The notes beneath the pieces were generated by a model that saw only the letters and a list, made by a program, of their open reading frames with translations, did no database searches and was not told where the DNA came from. From an uncultured Kordiimonas sp. (GTDB taxonomy: Bacteria > Pseudomonadota > Alphaproteobacteria > Sphingomonadales > Kordiimonadaceae): a stretch of DNA of 64,000 nucleotides. The stretch spans positions 868,001 through 932,000 of the forward strand of contig CANMRM010000001.1 of assembly GCA_947500295.1 (NCBI GenBank). Reading direction: 5' to 3'. A program made the translations under genes and the position numbers. Positions 54,156-62,256 of the stretch are shown here, one piece after another; the first letter of the stretch is position 1; the number at the start of each line of letters is the position of its first letter.

Positions 54156-54875
54156 ATGAACCCGCTGTTTACGGCGCAAATCCTGACCCTATTCCCGGAA
54201 ATGTTCCCGGGGCCACTTGGTGCATCCCTTGCTGGCCGCGGGTTAGCGGAAGAAAAATGGGCGCTAAAAACGCTGGACATTCGGGATTTTTCGAGCGATA
54301 AGCACCGCTCGGTGGACGACACCCCCGCGGGCGGCGGTCCGGGGATGGTGATGCGCGCCGATATTTTGGGTAAGGCGTTTGACGCTGCGGCAGCAAGCGC
54401 AGACCCAAAATGGCCAGTTGTTTACATGAGCCCGCGCGGTCGACAGTTCGACCAAACCGAGGCCAAGCGCTGGCAGCTGGCAGGTGGCGTGACAATCCTG
54501 TGCGGTCGCTTCGAAGGCGTTGACGAACGTGTTCTTGAGGCGAGAGGCGTAGAGGAAATAAGCGTCGGCGATTTTGTTCTGTCGGGCGGTGAGCCCGCAG
54601 CGATCGTGATGCTGGACGCGGTGGTGAGGATGTTGCCTGGCATAATGGGCGCAGCCGAAACGCTGGCGGAAGAAAGTTTTGAGAGCGGGCTCCTTGAGTA
54701 TCCGCACTATACCCGCCCACAAGAGTGGGAGGGCAGAGAGATACCGGCGGTTCTGACGAGCGGCCATCATGGTAAAGTTGCCGAATGGCGACGCGAACGA
54801 GCAGAAGAGATTACCCGGATACGCCGGCCAGACCTCTGGTCGACCTATGTTCGGGCTAAAGAAAAAAAGGTTTGA
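54156..54875 (+). CDS. trmD: tRNA (guanine-N1)-methyltransferase
   Basis: A 239-residue SPOUT methyltransferase that makes m1G37 in tRNAs reading CNN and some other codons. Clear motifs are [18 protein letters not shown] near residue 50, [15 protein letters not shown] near 110, and [20 protein letters not shown] with the trefoil knot near 130, plus [12 protein letters not shown]. It follows rimM by three bases and precedes rplS by three, so the three genes are tightly co-transcribed. Confidence 0.97.
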   Translation: MNPLFTAQILTLFPEMFPGPLGASLAGRGLAEEKWALKTLDIRDFSSDKHRSVDDTPAGGGPGMVMRADILGKAFDAAAASADPKWPVVYMSPRGRQFDQTEAKRWQLAGGVTILCGRFEGVDERVLEARGVEEISVGDFVLSGGEPAAIVMLDAVVRMLPGIMGAAETLAEESFESGLLEYPHYTRPQEWEGREIPAVLTSGHHGKVAEWRRERAEEITRIRRPDLWSTYVRAKEKKV

Positions 54876-54878
54876 GAC

Positions 54879-55250
54879 ATGAATACGATTGAAAAACTCG
54901 AGCAGGAACAGATTGCCAAGCTCACAGACGGCAAGGACATTCCTGAGTTTGCAGCAGGTGACACTCTGCGTGTTGCGGTTAAAATCCGCGAAGGCGACCG
55001 CGAGCGGACGCAGGCTTTTGAAGGTGTGTGCATCGCACGTTCCAACAAAGGCATCAGCTCCAACTTCACAGTACGTAAAATTTCGTACGGCGAAGGTGTT
55101 GAGCGTGTATTCCCGCTGTATGGTCCGGTTGTTGAAGGTATTGAGGTTGTTCGCCGCGGTAAAGTCCGCCGTGCGAAGCTATACTACCTACGTGGCCGTA
55201 CAGGTAAGGCCGCACGGATCGCCGAGAAGAAGGATTTCAATCGCAAGTAA
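54879..55250 (+). CDS. rplS: 50S ribosomal protein L19
   Basis: A 123-residue L19 with [20 protein letters not shown] near residue 20, [19 protein letters not shown], and [20 protein letters not shown] followed by [21 protein letters not shown]19 lies at the 30S-50S interface. It is the last gene of rimM-trmD-rplS and is followed by a terminator. Confidence 0.98.
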   Translation: MNTIEKLEQEQIAKLTDGKDIPEFAAGDTLRVAVKIREGDRERTQAFEGVCIARSNKGISSNFTVRKISYGEGVERVFPLYGPVVEGIEVVRRGKVRRAKLYYLRGRTGKAARIAEKKDFNRK

Positions 55251-55322
55251 GCGTGAAATAAAATTTCAAAGTTCGGCCCTGCACCCTAAAAATCTTGCGC
55301 AAGGCCGAGCGGATAGATAAAG

Positions 55323-55355
55323 ACGGGAGCGGGCGCAAAACCTGCTCCCGTTTTT
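55323..55355 (+). terminator. Rho-independent terminator after rplS
   Basis: ACGGGAGC pairs with GCTCCCGT around a 13-base loop and is followed by a T-tract, 72 bases after the rplS stop. It separates the ribosomal operon from leuC. Confidence 0.85.
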
Positions 55356-55386
55356 CGTTTTGAAAGGGCTGAACCGGGCCACCTGC

Positions 55387-55407
55387 TTGATCTGGCGCAT
55401 TGATCAA
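55387..55407. promoter_or_regulatory. TTGATC-N9-GATCAA dyad upstream of leuC
   Basis: Perfect six-base half-sites separated by nine bases lie 52 bases before leuC, between the rplS terminator and the leuC ribosome site (GGAGG). The shape suits a dimeric regulator such as a LysR-type protein of leucine synthesis, but no partner is visible. Chance occurrence is possible. Confidence 0.25.
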
Positions 55408-55458
55408 CTGCGGGGCAACAGCCTAGCAAACGAACGGGCCAAAAGACGGAGGTAACGA

Positions 55459-56859
55459 ATGCCAAGAACCATGTACGATAAAATCTGGGACAATCATCTG
55501 GTCGAGGAACGCGGCGAGGGTGTAGGCCTTATTTATATCGACCGGCATCTGGTGCATGAAGTGACCTCGCCGCAGGCATTTGACGGTTTGCGTGCTGCCG
55601 GGCGGGACATTCGTCGCCGTGACAGTATCATTGCCGTGCCGGACCATAACGTACCGACAAAGGACCGCGACCAGGACAACCCCGACGAGATGTCGGTTGC
55701 GCAGCTGGAAGCCCTGGAAGCGAACTCAAAAGAGTTTAACCTGGATTACATCCCGATGGTAGACGCGAGGCAAGGCATCGTGCATGTGATCGGGCCGGAG
55801 CAGGGCTTTACGCAACCCGGCGTCACCATGGTGTGCGGCGATAGTCACACGTCAACCCACGGTGCGTTTGGCGCCTTTGCGATCGGCATCGGCACAAGCG
55901 AAGTGGAGCATGTGATGGCGACGCAAACGCTGCTCCTTAAAAAAGCGAAAAATATGCGTGTAACCGTCAACGGCGACCTGCCTGTAGGCTGTTCTGCCAA
56001 AGACGTGGCGCTTGCGATCATCGGCGCAGTCGGGACCGCTGGCGGTACCGGCCATGTGATTGAATATGCGGGTTCGGTGATTGAAGGCCTGTCAATGGAA
56101 GGCCGCATGACCCTGTGCAACATGTCCATTGAAGCGGGCGCACGGGCCGGACTGGTTGCGCCCGACGACAAGACTTTCAATTATATCAAAGGTCGCCCTT
56201 ATGCACCCAAGGCGGGGCAATGGGATGTGGCGGTCAATTTCTGGCGGTCGCTGCGGTCTGAAGAGGGCGCAAAATTTGACAAGGAAATTGTCCTGAACGG
56301 CAACGATATTGTCCCGCAGGTCACGTGGGGCACCAGCCCGGAAGACGTTGTACCTGTGACGGGTGAGGTGCCAATGCCTGGCAGTTTTGCAGAACCCTCA
56401 AAACAGGAAGGTGCGCAAAAAGCGCTGGACTATATGGGCCTGAAAGCAGGCCAGAAAATCACGGAGATATCGGTGGACCGGGTGTTTGTCGGGTCCTGCA
56501 CCAACAGCCGGATAGAAGACATGCGGGCGGTCGCTGAAGTGATCAAGGGCCGAAAGAAGGCCGATACAGTAAAGCAAGTGCTGATTGTGCCAGGCTCCGG
56601 CCTCGTGAAAGCGCAAGCTGAAGAAGAGGGGCTCGACAAGATTTTCGAGGACGCCGGCTTTGAATGGCGCGAGCCGGGATGCTCCATGTGTCTGGCCATG
56701 AACGCGGACAAGGCACTGCCCGGTGAACATGTGGCATCTACCAGCAACCGCAATTTTGTCGGTAGACAGGGGCCGGGTGCACGGACGCATCTGGTGAGCC
56801 CGGCAATGGCCGCAGCAGCTGCGATAGCCGGCCACTTTGTTGATGTACGCGAATTCTAG
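55459..56859 (+). CDS. leuC: 3-isopropylmalate dehydratase, large subunit
   Basis: A 466-residue aconitase-family subunit. It has [20 protein letters not shown] with the first cluster Cys, then [20 protein letters not shown] near residue 340 and [19 protein letters not shown] with the remaining two cysteines of the [4Fe-4S] cluster. It isomerises 2- to 3-isopropylmalate with LeuD in leucine synthesis. The start follows GGAGG. leuD begins 15 bases after the stop. Confidence 0.97.
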   Translation: MPRTMYDKIWDNHLVEERGEGVGLIYIDRHLVHEVTSPQAFDGLRAAGRDIRRRDSIIAVPDHNVPTKDRDQDNPDEMSVAQLEALEANSKEFNLDYIPMVDARQGIVHVIGPEQGFTQPGVTMVCGDSHTSTHGAFGAFAIGIGTSEVEHVMATQTLLLKKAKNMRVTVNGDLPVGCSAKDVALAIIGAVGTAGGTGHVIEYAGSVIEGLSMEGRMTLCNMSIEAGARAGLVAPDDKTFNYIKGRPYAPKAGQWDVAVNFWRSLRSEEGAKFDKEIVLNGNDIVPQVTWGTSPEDVVPVTGEVPMPGSFAEPSKQEGAQKALDYMGLKAGQKITEISVDRVFVGSCTNSRIEDMRAVAEVIKGRKKADTVKQVLIVPGSGLVKAQAEEEGLDKIFEDAGFEWREPGCSMCLAMNADKALPGEHVASTSNRNFVGRQGPGARTHLVSPAMAAAAAIAGHFVDVREF

Positions 56860-56874
56860 GGAAAGGCCAGAGAG

Positions 56875-57477
56875 ATGGAAAAATTCACCAAAATTACCTC
56901 AATCGCCACTCCTTTTCCGCGCGTTAACGTGGATACGGACATCATCATTCCGGCCAAACACCTGAAGTCCATCAGGCGCACTGGTTTTGCCGCAGGTGCA
57001 TTTGAAAGCGTGCGCTATGATGCTGACGGCAAACTGATTGAAGACAATGTTTTTGACGGGCCCACTTACAAGGGCGCGAAAATTTTGATCGCAGGTGATA
57101 ATTTTGGCTGCGGCTCCAGCCGGGAGCACGCACCCTGGGCGATTGACGAGATGGGCTACCGCTGCATCATTGCGCCGAGCTTTGCGGACATCTTCGCCGG
57201 CAACTGCATCAAAAACGGCATCTTGACGGTGAGCTTGCCGCAGGCGGACGTGGATGCGCTTGTGATGGCGGCTGAAGCCGGGCACCCGATCACGGTGGAT
57301 CTGGTGGCACAAACGGTGACCTGCGAGAACGCGCTCTACAACTTTGACTTCAATCCCACGCACAAAGACATGCTGATGGAAGGGCTCGATGAGATCGGCC
57401 AGACGCTGAAGTCAAAGGGTGCAATCGCGGACTTTGAAGCCAAGCAGAAAATGACGACGCCCTGGCTGTATCGGTAA
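56875..57477 (+). CDS. leuD: 3-isopropylmalate dehydratase, small subunit
   Basis: A 200-residue partner of LeuC: NVDTDIIIPAKHLKSIRRTG near residue 20, then GDNFGCGSSREHAPWAIDEM near residue 75, and IIAPSFADIFAGNCIKNGIL. These form the swivelling substrate-binding domain. The gene lies between leuC and leuB in the same direction, with short gaps, so the three are one operon. Confidence 0.97.
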   Translation: MEKFTKITSIATPFPRVNVDTDIIIPAKHLKSIRRTGFAAGAFESVRYDADGKLIEDNVFDGPTYKGAKILIAGDNFGCGSSREHAPWAIDEMGYRCIIAPSFADIFAGNCIKNGILTVSLPQADVDALVMAAEAGHPITVDLVAQTVTCENALYNFDFNPTHKDMLMEGLDEIGQTLKSKGAIADFEAKQKMTTPWLYR

Positions 57478-57504
57478 GGACTTGCACGAGCGATAGGAAA
57501 ACTC

Positions 57505-58590
57505 ATGACCACATTCAACATTACCATGTTGCCGGGGGACGGCATTGGCCCTGAGATCATGCGCGAAGTGCGGCGCATCATGACATGGGTGGAAGAAACC
57601 CACGGCGTCTCCTTCAAGGTTGCTGATGGCCTGATTGGCGGTTGTGCTTATGAAGCGGACGGTGTGCCCCTCTCTGACGAGACGCTTGCAACGGCGAAGG
57701 CATCGGACGCCATTCTTATGGGCGCGGTTGGCGGACCGCAGTGGGACGGGCAGGTACCTTACAACAAACGCCCCGAAGCGGGCCTTTTGCGGTTGCGGAA
57801 AGAACTGGATCTGTTTGCCAACCTGCGCCCCGCCATGTGTTTCGACGCGCTCGCAGATGCCTCTTCTCTCAAGCGGGAGCTTGTTGCCGGGCTTGATATC
57901 CTGTTTGTGCGCGAACTGGCGGGTGGTGTCTACTTCGGGGAGCCGCGCGGTATTGAAGACCTGCCGGGCGGCGGGCGCGTAGGCATCAACACCCAGCGTT
58001 ATACGGATGCCGAGATTATTCGCATTGCACGCGTCGCTTTTGAGATGGCGCGCAAGCGTGGTGGCCGGGTACACAGCGCCGAGAAAGCCAATGTGATGGA
58101 ATCAGGTGTGCTGTGGCGTGAGGAAGTGACCAAACTTCATGCGTCCGAGTATTCAGACGTGTCGCTGGAGCACATTCTTGCCGACAACTGTGCCATGCAG
58201 CTCGTTAAGGCGCCCAAGCAGTTTGATGTGATCCTGACGGACAATCTGTTTGGTGATCTGCTGTCTGATGCAGCCGCCATGCTCACGGGTTCGCTTGGTA
58301 TGCTGCCGTCGGCATCGCTGGGCGATGGTGGCCCGGGCCTTTATGAGCCCGTTCATGGCTCTGCGCCCGATATTGCAGGCCAGAACCTTGCCAACCCAAT
58401 TGCTGCCATCTTGTCGTTTGCCATGGCGCTTCGCTATTCACTCAATATGGGGGATGCCGCGAGGCAGGTGGAGGATGCCGTGTCGGTCGCACTGGACGAC
58501 GCGCGCACCGGTGACATCTGGGCCGAAGGCTTTGAGCGCGTAGGCACGGATGGAATGGGCGACGCGGTTCTCAAGGCGCTGAAACACTAA
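57505..58590 (+). CDS. leuB: 3-isopropylmalate dehydrogenase
   Basis: A 361-residue NAD-dependent oxidative decarboxylase. It opens [20 protein letters not shown], and has [16 protein letters not shown] with the substrate-contacting arginines, [15 protein letters not shown], and [20 protein letters not shown] with the metal-binding aspartates. [14 protein letters not shown] follows, with the NAD-specific region. It makes 2-oxoisocaproate in leucine synthesis. The next gene, asd, starts 81 bases downstream beyond an inverted repeat. Confidence 0.97.
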   Translation: MTTFNITMLPGDGIGPEIMREVRRIMTWVEETHGVSFKVADGLIGGCAYEADGVPLSDETLATAKASDAILMGAVGGPQWDGQVPYNKRPEAGLLRLRKELDLFANLRPAMCFDALADASSLKRELVAGLDILFVRELAGGVYFGEPRGIEDLPGGGRVGINTQRYTDAEIIRIARVAFEMARKRGGRVHSAEKANVMESGVLWREEVTKLHASEYSDVSLEHILADNCAMQLVKAPKQFDVILTDNLFGDLLSDAAAMLTGSLGMLPSASLGDGGPGLYEPVHGSAPDIAGQNLANPIAAILSFAMALRYSLNMGDAARQVEDAVSVALDDARTGDIWAEGFERVGTDGMGDAVLKALKH

Positions 58591-58625
58591 TTCGAGAGAT
58601 CAAAAATTCTTTGCTGACTCTAATT

Positions 58626-58646
58626 GCTGTCTGAATTAAAGACAGC
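58626..58646 (+). promoter_or_regulatory. GCTGTCT-N7-AGACAGC dyad before asd
   Basis: A perfect seven-base inverted repeat around an AT-rich seven-base centre lies 25 bases before the asd ATG. It could be a weak hairpin at the end of the leu transcript (no T-run follows) or an operator for asd. Confidence 0.35.
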
Positions 58647-58671
58647 CAACCAACCCTTTAGGAGAATAACA

Positions 58672-59694
58672 ATGGGTTTTCGTGTCGCTGTTGTAGGAGC
58701 GACCGGTAACGTCGGTCGCGAAATGCTAAGTATCCTTGCCGAACGGGATTTTCCGGCAACGGAGATTATCGCGATTGCATCCCGGAAATCCATGGGGCAG
58801 ATCGTGGACTATGGCGACAGGGAGCTCAAAATTGTTGCCCTGGATACGTTTGATTTCTCCGACGTAGATATAGCACTGTTTGCAGCAGGTTCCGGCGTTT
58901 CCAAGGAGTTTGGCCCCAAGGCCGCAAAAGCCGGTGCCGTCGTGATCGACAACTCCAGCTTTTACCGGATGGACCCGGATGTGCCTTTGGTTGTGCCGGA
59001 AGTTAACCCGGAAGACCTGAAGAAATTCGCCAAGAAAAACATCATCGCCAACCCGAACTGCTCAACGGCACAGATGCTGGTCGCCTTGAAGCCCTTGCAT
59101 GATGCAGCGACAATCAAGCGCATTGTTGTATCGACATATCAGTCTGTTTCGGGTGCCGGCAATGCCGCCATGGACGAGTTGTTCCGTCAAACGCGGGCAA
59201 TTTTTGTCAATGATCCGGTAGAGCCCGAGGGCTTCACGAAGCAGATCGCCTTTAACGTGATCCCGCACATCGATATGTTTATGGACGATGGCTACACCAA
59301 AGAAGAGTGGAAGCTGAAGGCTGAAACACACAAGATGCTGGATCCCAACATCAAAGTGACGGCAACGGCTGTGCGCGTGCCGGTGTTTATTGGTCACGCT
59401 GAGGCGATCAACATCGAATTTAAAGATGAATTGGGCGAAGAGCAGGCACGGGACCTGCTGCGCAATGCGCCCGGTTGTCTGGTCATAGACAAGCGCGAAG
59501 ACGGCGGTTACATCACGCCGGTTGATTGTGTCGGCGAGTTTGCCACCTATGTTTCCCGTATCCGTGCGGATGACACGGTCAAAAACGGCCTCAATATCTG
59601 GGTGGTTTCCGACAATCTCAGGAAAGGGGCGGCGCTTAATGCCGTGCAGATTGCCGAAAGTTTGCTTAATCAGGGATTGCTGAGCGCTGACTAA
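58672..59694 (+). CDS. asd: Aspartate-semialdehyde dehydrogenase
   Basis: A 340-residue enzyme reducing aspartyl phosphate to aspartate semialdehyde, the branch point to lysine/DAP, threonine and methionine. It shows VAVVGATGNVGREMLSILAE with the NADP site at the start, IIANPNCSTAQMLVAL with the nucleophile Cys130, and VRVPVFIGHAEAINIEF with the catalytic His. The ATG at 58672 follows AGGAG; an upstream TTG at 58624 is rejected. dapF, later in the same pathway, is at 40 kb. Confidence 0.97.
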   Translation: MGFRVAVVGATGNVGREMLSILAERDFPATEIIAIASRKSMGQIVDYGDRELKIVALDTFDFSDVDIALFAAGSGVSKEFGPKAAKAGAVVIDNSSFYRMDPDVPLVVPEVNPEDLKKFAKKNIIANPNCSTAQMLVALKPLHDAATIKRIVVSTYQSVSGAGNAAMDELFRQTRAIFVNDPVEPEGFTKQIAFNVIPHIDMFMDDGYTKEEWKLKAETHKMLDPNIKVTATAVRVPVFIGHAEAINIEFKDELGEEQARDLLRNAPGCLVIDKREDGGYITPVDCVGEFATYVSRIRADDTVKNGLNIWVVSDNLRKGAALNAVQIAESLLNQGLLSAD

Positions 59695-59726
59695 GGTCAA
59701 AGCCCCGGTTTCTGAAAACGCGTATC

Positions 59727-59758
59727 AAGCGGCGGCAGGCACATGTCGCCGCTTTTTT
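59727..59758 (+). terminator. Rho-independent terminator after asd
   Basis: AAGCGGCG pairs with CGCCGCTT around a 12-base loop and ends in a T-tract, 32 bases past the asd stop and 64 bases before the next gene. Confidence 0.88.
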
Positions 59759-59821
59759 GTTGCGTGTGGGCTTGCGATCTGGCCGCATAAGGGTGGGCAG
59801 TAAGATAGGGAGCAGGGGATC

Positions 59822-60694
59822 ATGACACAAAGTTCGGAGCGACCACGCCGCAGCGTGCTTTTCATGCCGGGGTCAAATGCCCGCGCGCTTGAAAAGGCCA
59901 AAACAATAGACGCCGATGTGCTGGTTTTCGACCTTGAGGACGCGGTTGCACCAGATGCGAAAGAGGAAGCCCGGTCGCTCGTTGCCGACGCCTTGGCATC
60001 CGGCGAATATGGCCACCGAGAGCTGGTGGTCCGCATCAATGCCGTGGGCACAGAGTGGTGGCGCGGGGATCTCGCAGCAGTTGGCCCGCATCATCCTGCC
60101 GCTATTTTGTTGCCGAAAATGGAATCAGCGGACACGCTGGAGCGTGTATCGGACGAACTGGTGTGGCACGCCAGTGATCATGATGCTGCATTTTGGGCTA
60201 TGCTGGAGACACCGCGCGGTTTCCTGCGCGCGGAAGAAATAGCCCAAAGCCATGATCGGCTCTCCACCTTCGTTGTTGGAACCAATGATCTGGTCAAAGA
60301 CCTGCGGGCACGCCATGTTCCTGGCCGCGAACCAGTAGTGCATGCGCTGTCGCAGGCTCTTTTGGTTGCGAGAGCTTATGGCCTCAATGTGCTGGACGGC
60401 GTCTACAGCAGCTTCAAGGACGAAGAAGGTTTTAAGGCGGAATGCCGGCAAGCGCGCGATATGGGGTTTGACGGCAAGACGCTCATTCACCCAAACCAGG
60501 TTGCTCCAGCCAATGCCGCCTTTTCGCCCACAGAAGCGGAGCTTGAAGAAGCCCGCAGGATGCTGGAGGCGTTCGAGGCGGCGCAGGCCAAAGGCAAAGG
60601 CGTTGCCGTGCTCGATGGCCGAATGATTGAGGAGCTGCATCTGGCCGAAGCCCGCCGTTTGGTCAAGATGAGTGAGTTGTTCGAAGAGCGTTGA
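59822..60694 (+). CDS. CitE-like HpcH/HpaI family CoA-ester lyase
   Basis: A 290-residue TIM-barrel of the HpcH/HpaI aldolase/citrate lyase beta family. Signatures are RRSVLFMPGSNARALEKAKT at the start, DVLVFDLEDAVAPDAKEEAR near residue 35 with the Mg-binding acids, AILLPKMESADTLERV near 95, and AMLETPRGFLRAEEI with the second metal-binding Glu. DGKTLIHPNQ near residue 220 is also typical. Stand-alone CitE-like proteins act as malyl-, methylmalyl- or citramalyl-CoA lyases or thioesterases; no other citrate lyase subunits are here. The exact substrate is open. Confidence 0.87.
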   Translation: MTQSSERPRRSVLFMPGSNARALEKAKTIDADVLVFDLEDAVAPDAKEEARSLVADALASGEYGHRELVVRINAVGTEWWRGDLAAVGPHHPAAILLPKMESADTLERVSDELVWHASDHDAAFWAMLETPRGFLRAEEIAQSHDRLSTFVVGTNDLVKDLRARHVPGREPVVHALSQALLVARAYGLNVLDGVYSSFKDEEGFKAECRQARDMGFDGKTLIHPNQVAPANAAFSPTEAELEEARRMLEAFEAAQAKGKGVAVLDGRMIEELHLAEARRLVKMSELFEER

Positions 60695-60700
60695 CGAGGT

Positions 60701-61111
60701 CTACAAGCCGCAGTTTTCCATGTCTCCAATGCGTTTTTCCAGTCGTTCTTTTTCATCGTCACTCGTGGAAGTGTGATAAAGCGGTTTATATAGTTTGCAG
60801 GCGTTTGAATAGTCACCCCGGCTGAACAGAAGATCGGCATATTGCCGCCGTATGTCCCAGTCTTGTGGATACAGCCTGTAGGCTTCCGTGATGGCAGGGC
60901 CTGCGCTGTCGAAATCACTTTGATTTCCGTAGATGTAGCTGCCGGCATACCACTTTCTGGCGCGGGCATTCAGAGGCATTGACGCGATGGCATTTGCAAG
61001 ATGGTTTCGCGCTTCAATCAACTTGCCAGCGTTTGGGTGTTCTGACTTGTCAGCTTCCTGACGCGCTAGCGCACGCCTCAAAATAATCTCGCCCAATAAT
61101 GCTCGAGCCAC
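60701..61111 (-). pseudogene. Downstream fragment of split TPR protein
   Basis: A 136-codon frame overlapping the end of the metallopeptidase gene by 34 bases in a different frame. It starts with a GTG that has no ribosome site and reads into TPR-like helices: EARNHLANAIASMPLNARAR, then PAITEAYRLYPQDWDIRRQY and GDYSNACKLYKPLY. It looks like the C-terminal continuation of the upstream reading frame, separated by a single-base frameshift. It could instead be a genuine separate or frameshift-expressed product; the sequence alone cannot decide. Confidence 0.6.
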
Positions 61112-62256
61112 TTGCAGGTTTGGAGAGGTTCAGCCAATTCTGTTGCCACTTTTTGGGCAGCGCCCCATTTTTCCTCTCCCATAAGTGCTTCAATAAGCGT
61201 GACGGCCAGCTCAGTATTTCTCGGCCTTTTCTTTAGCTGAATATTCACACTCTTTGCGATGCTTTTGAATTCGCGAGATGAACGACTGAATGCCAAGCGG
61301 ATGCTTTTGTCGACCAGTGCACTTTCGGCTTTGCCCAGCTTCTGATTGGAGAGGACATTTAAGTTTGCTGATACAGCAGGGTAGGGAATGACGTACAATT
61401 GACCACTATCAAAATACTCTCTCAACCGTGCACTAAGCGTTTCATAGTCTATGCCATAGGCTTTACTCAGAGCTTCGGCAGGATCGATATTGGTTTCCAG
61501 CAAATCGAGAAACTCACTGATTCCGCTCCGGAATTCCGGCAGCGTGTAAAGCATGTGGTTCAACAGCCAGGCCTGCGCATAAAACATGTAGGCTTTGTCG
61601 CCAAAACCATCCGCATCCAGAATGTCCTTAATGTCATACCATTTGAACTGATGCAGATTTCGGGCCCTGCCATAGAGTGCTTTACCGACGATCGTGTCGT
61701 CTTGCCGGAAAACGACGGAGGACAGATATTCTGCGAAGCCTTCCCGGTACCATAGTGGATACTGTGTTGGAACGGCCTGAAATTGTAGGAAATGGACATA
61801 TTCGTGAAAGACGACCTGGTGTTCCTCATCCTGATACGGACCCCGGCGCGCCTGAACCCGTTCGTGCGGTTTCTTTGGTTGAAAAAAAACTGCTATTGGC
61901 CCGTTTTGAATAAGCTTGAAAACACCGCTCGAACTCTTCAGGCCCGTTAGCGCGTCATAGCGGCGCCTCGATTGCGTAAAGTAGATTGTCAGTTTCAAAC
62001 CGCCAAGATTTGGTCGCACACCACCATGTTCGATCAAAAATCGCCGGTACCTCTCCAATTTACTAAGAAATTCCAGCGCCACATCTTCTTTGGCTTCGGC
62101 AAAGAGGATGAAATTATTGCTTTCCACCCGCCGCCAATCTGCCATCGCAGGCGCCGAGGTAGCCGTTAACCCCATTGCTAGAATCACCAGGCCCATCAGT
62201 CTCGGGGTTAAAAAACTCAGTGCATTGTGGAAACCGCTAACCACCTCACTGTCCAA
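61078..62256 (-). CDS. Exported gluzincin-like metallopeptidase (DUF1570 type), probably frameshifted
   Basis: A 392-residue exported protein with a signal sequence (LMGLVILAMGLTATSAPAMA, cut before DW). The zinc-binding motif HEYVH lies in QVVFHEYVHFLQFQAVPTQY near residue 150, with the third ligand Glu likely in WYREGFAEYLSS about 25 residues later, as in gluzincin peptidases with DUF1570/MA-like layout. The end (TCKWLEHYWARLF) departs from the helical repeat pattern, and the next frame resumes it, so the gene seems shifted near 61110. The TTG start at 62256 overlaps the preceding peptidase gene; ATG at 62196 is an alternative. Confidence 0.7.
   Translation of the reverse strand: MDSEVVSGFHNALSFLTPRLMGLVILAMGLTATSAPAMADWRRVESNNFILFAEAKEDVALEFLSKLERYRRFLIEHGGVRPNLGGLKLTIYFTQSRRRYDALTGLKSSSGVFKLIQNGPIAVFFQPKKPHERVQARRGPYQDEEHQVVFHEYVHFLQFQAVPTQYPLWYREGFAEYLSSVVFRQDDTIVGKALYGRARNLHQFKWYDIKDILDADGFGDKAYMFYAQAWLLNHMLYTLPEFRSGISEFLDLLETNIDPAEALSKAYGIDYETLSARLREYFDSGQLYVIPYPAVSANLNVLSNQKLGKAESALVDKSIRLAFSRSSREFKSIAKSVNIQLKKRPRNTELAVTLIEALMGEEKWGAAQKVATELAEPLQTCKWLEHYWARLF

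Noticed and set aside
61070-61115. Programmed -1 frameshift site in the peptidase gene
   Set aside because: The sequence around the overlap (A TTA TTT TGA) does not match the X XXY YYZ slippery heptamer and no strong downstream structure is evident; an indel is the simpler reading.
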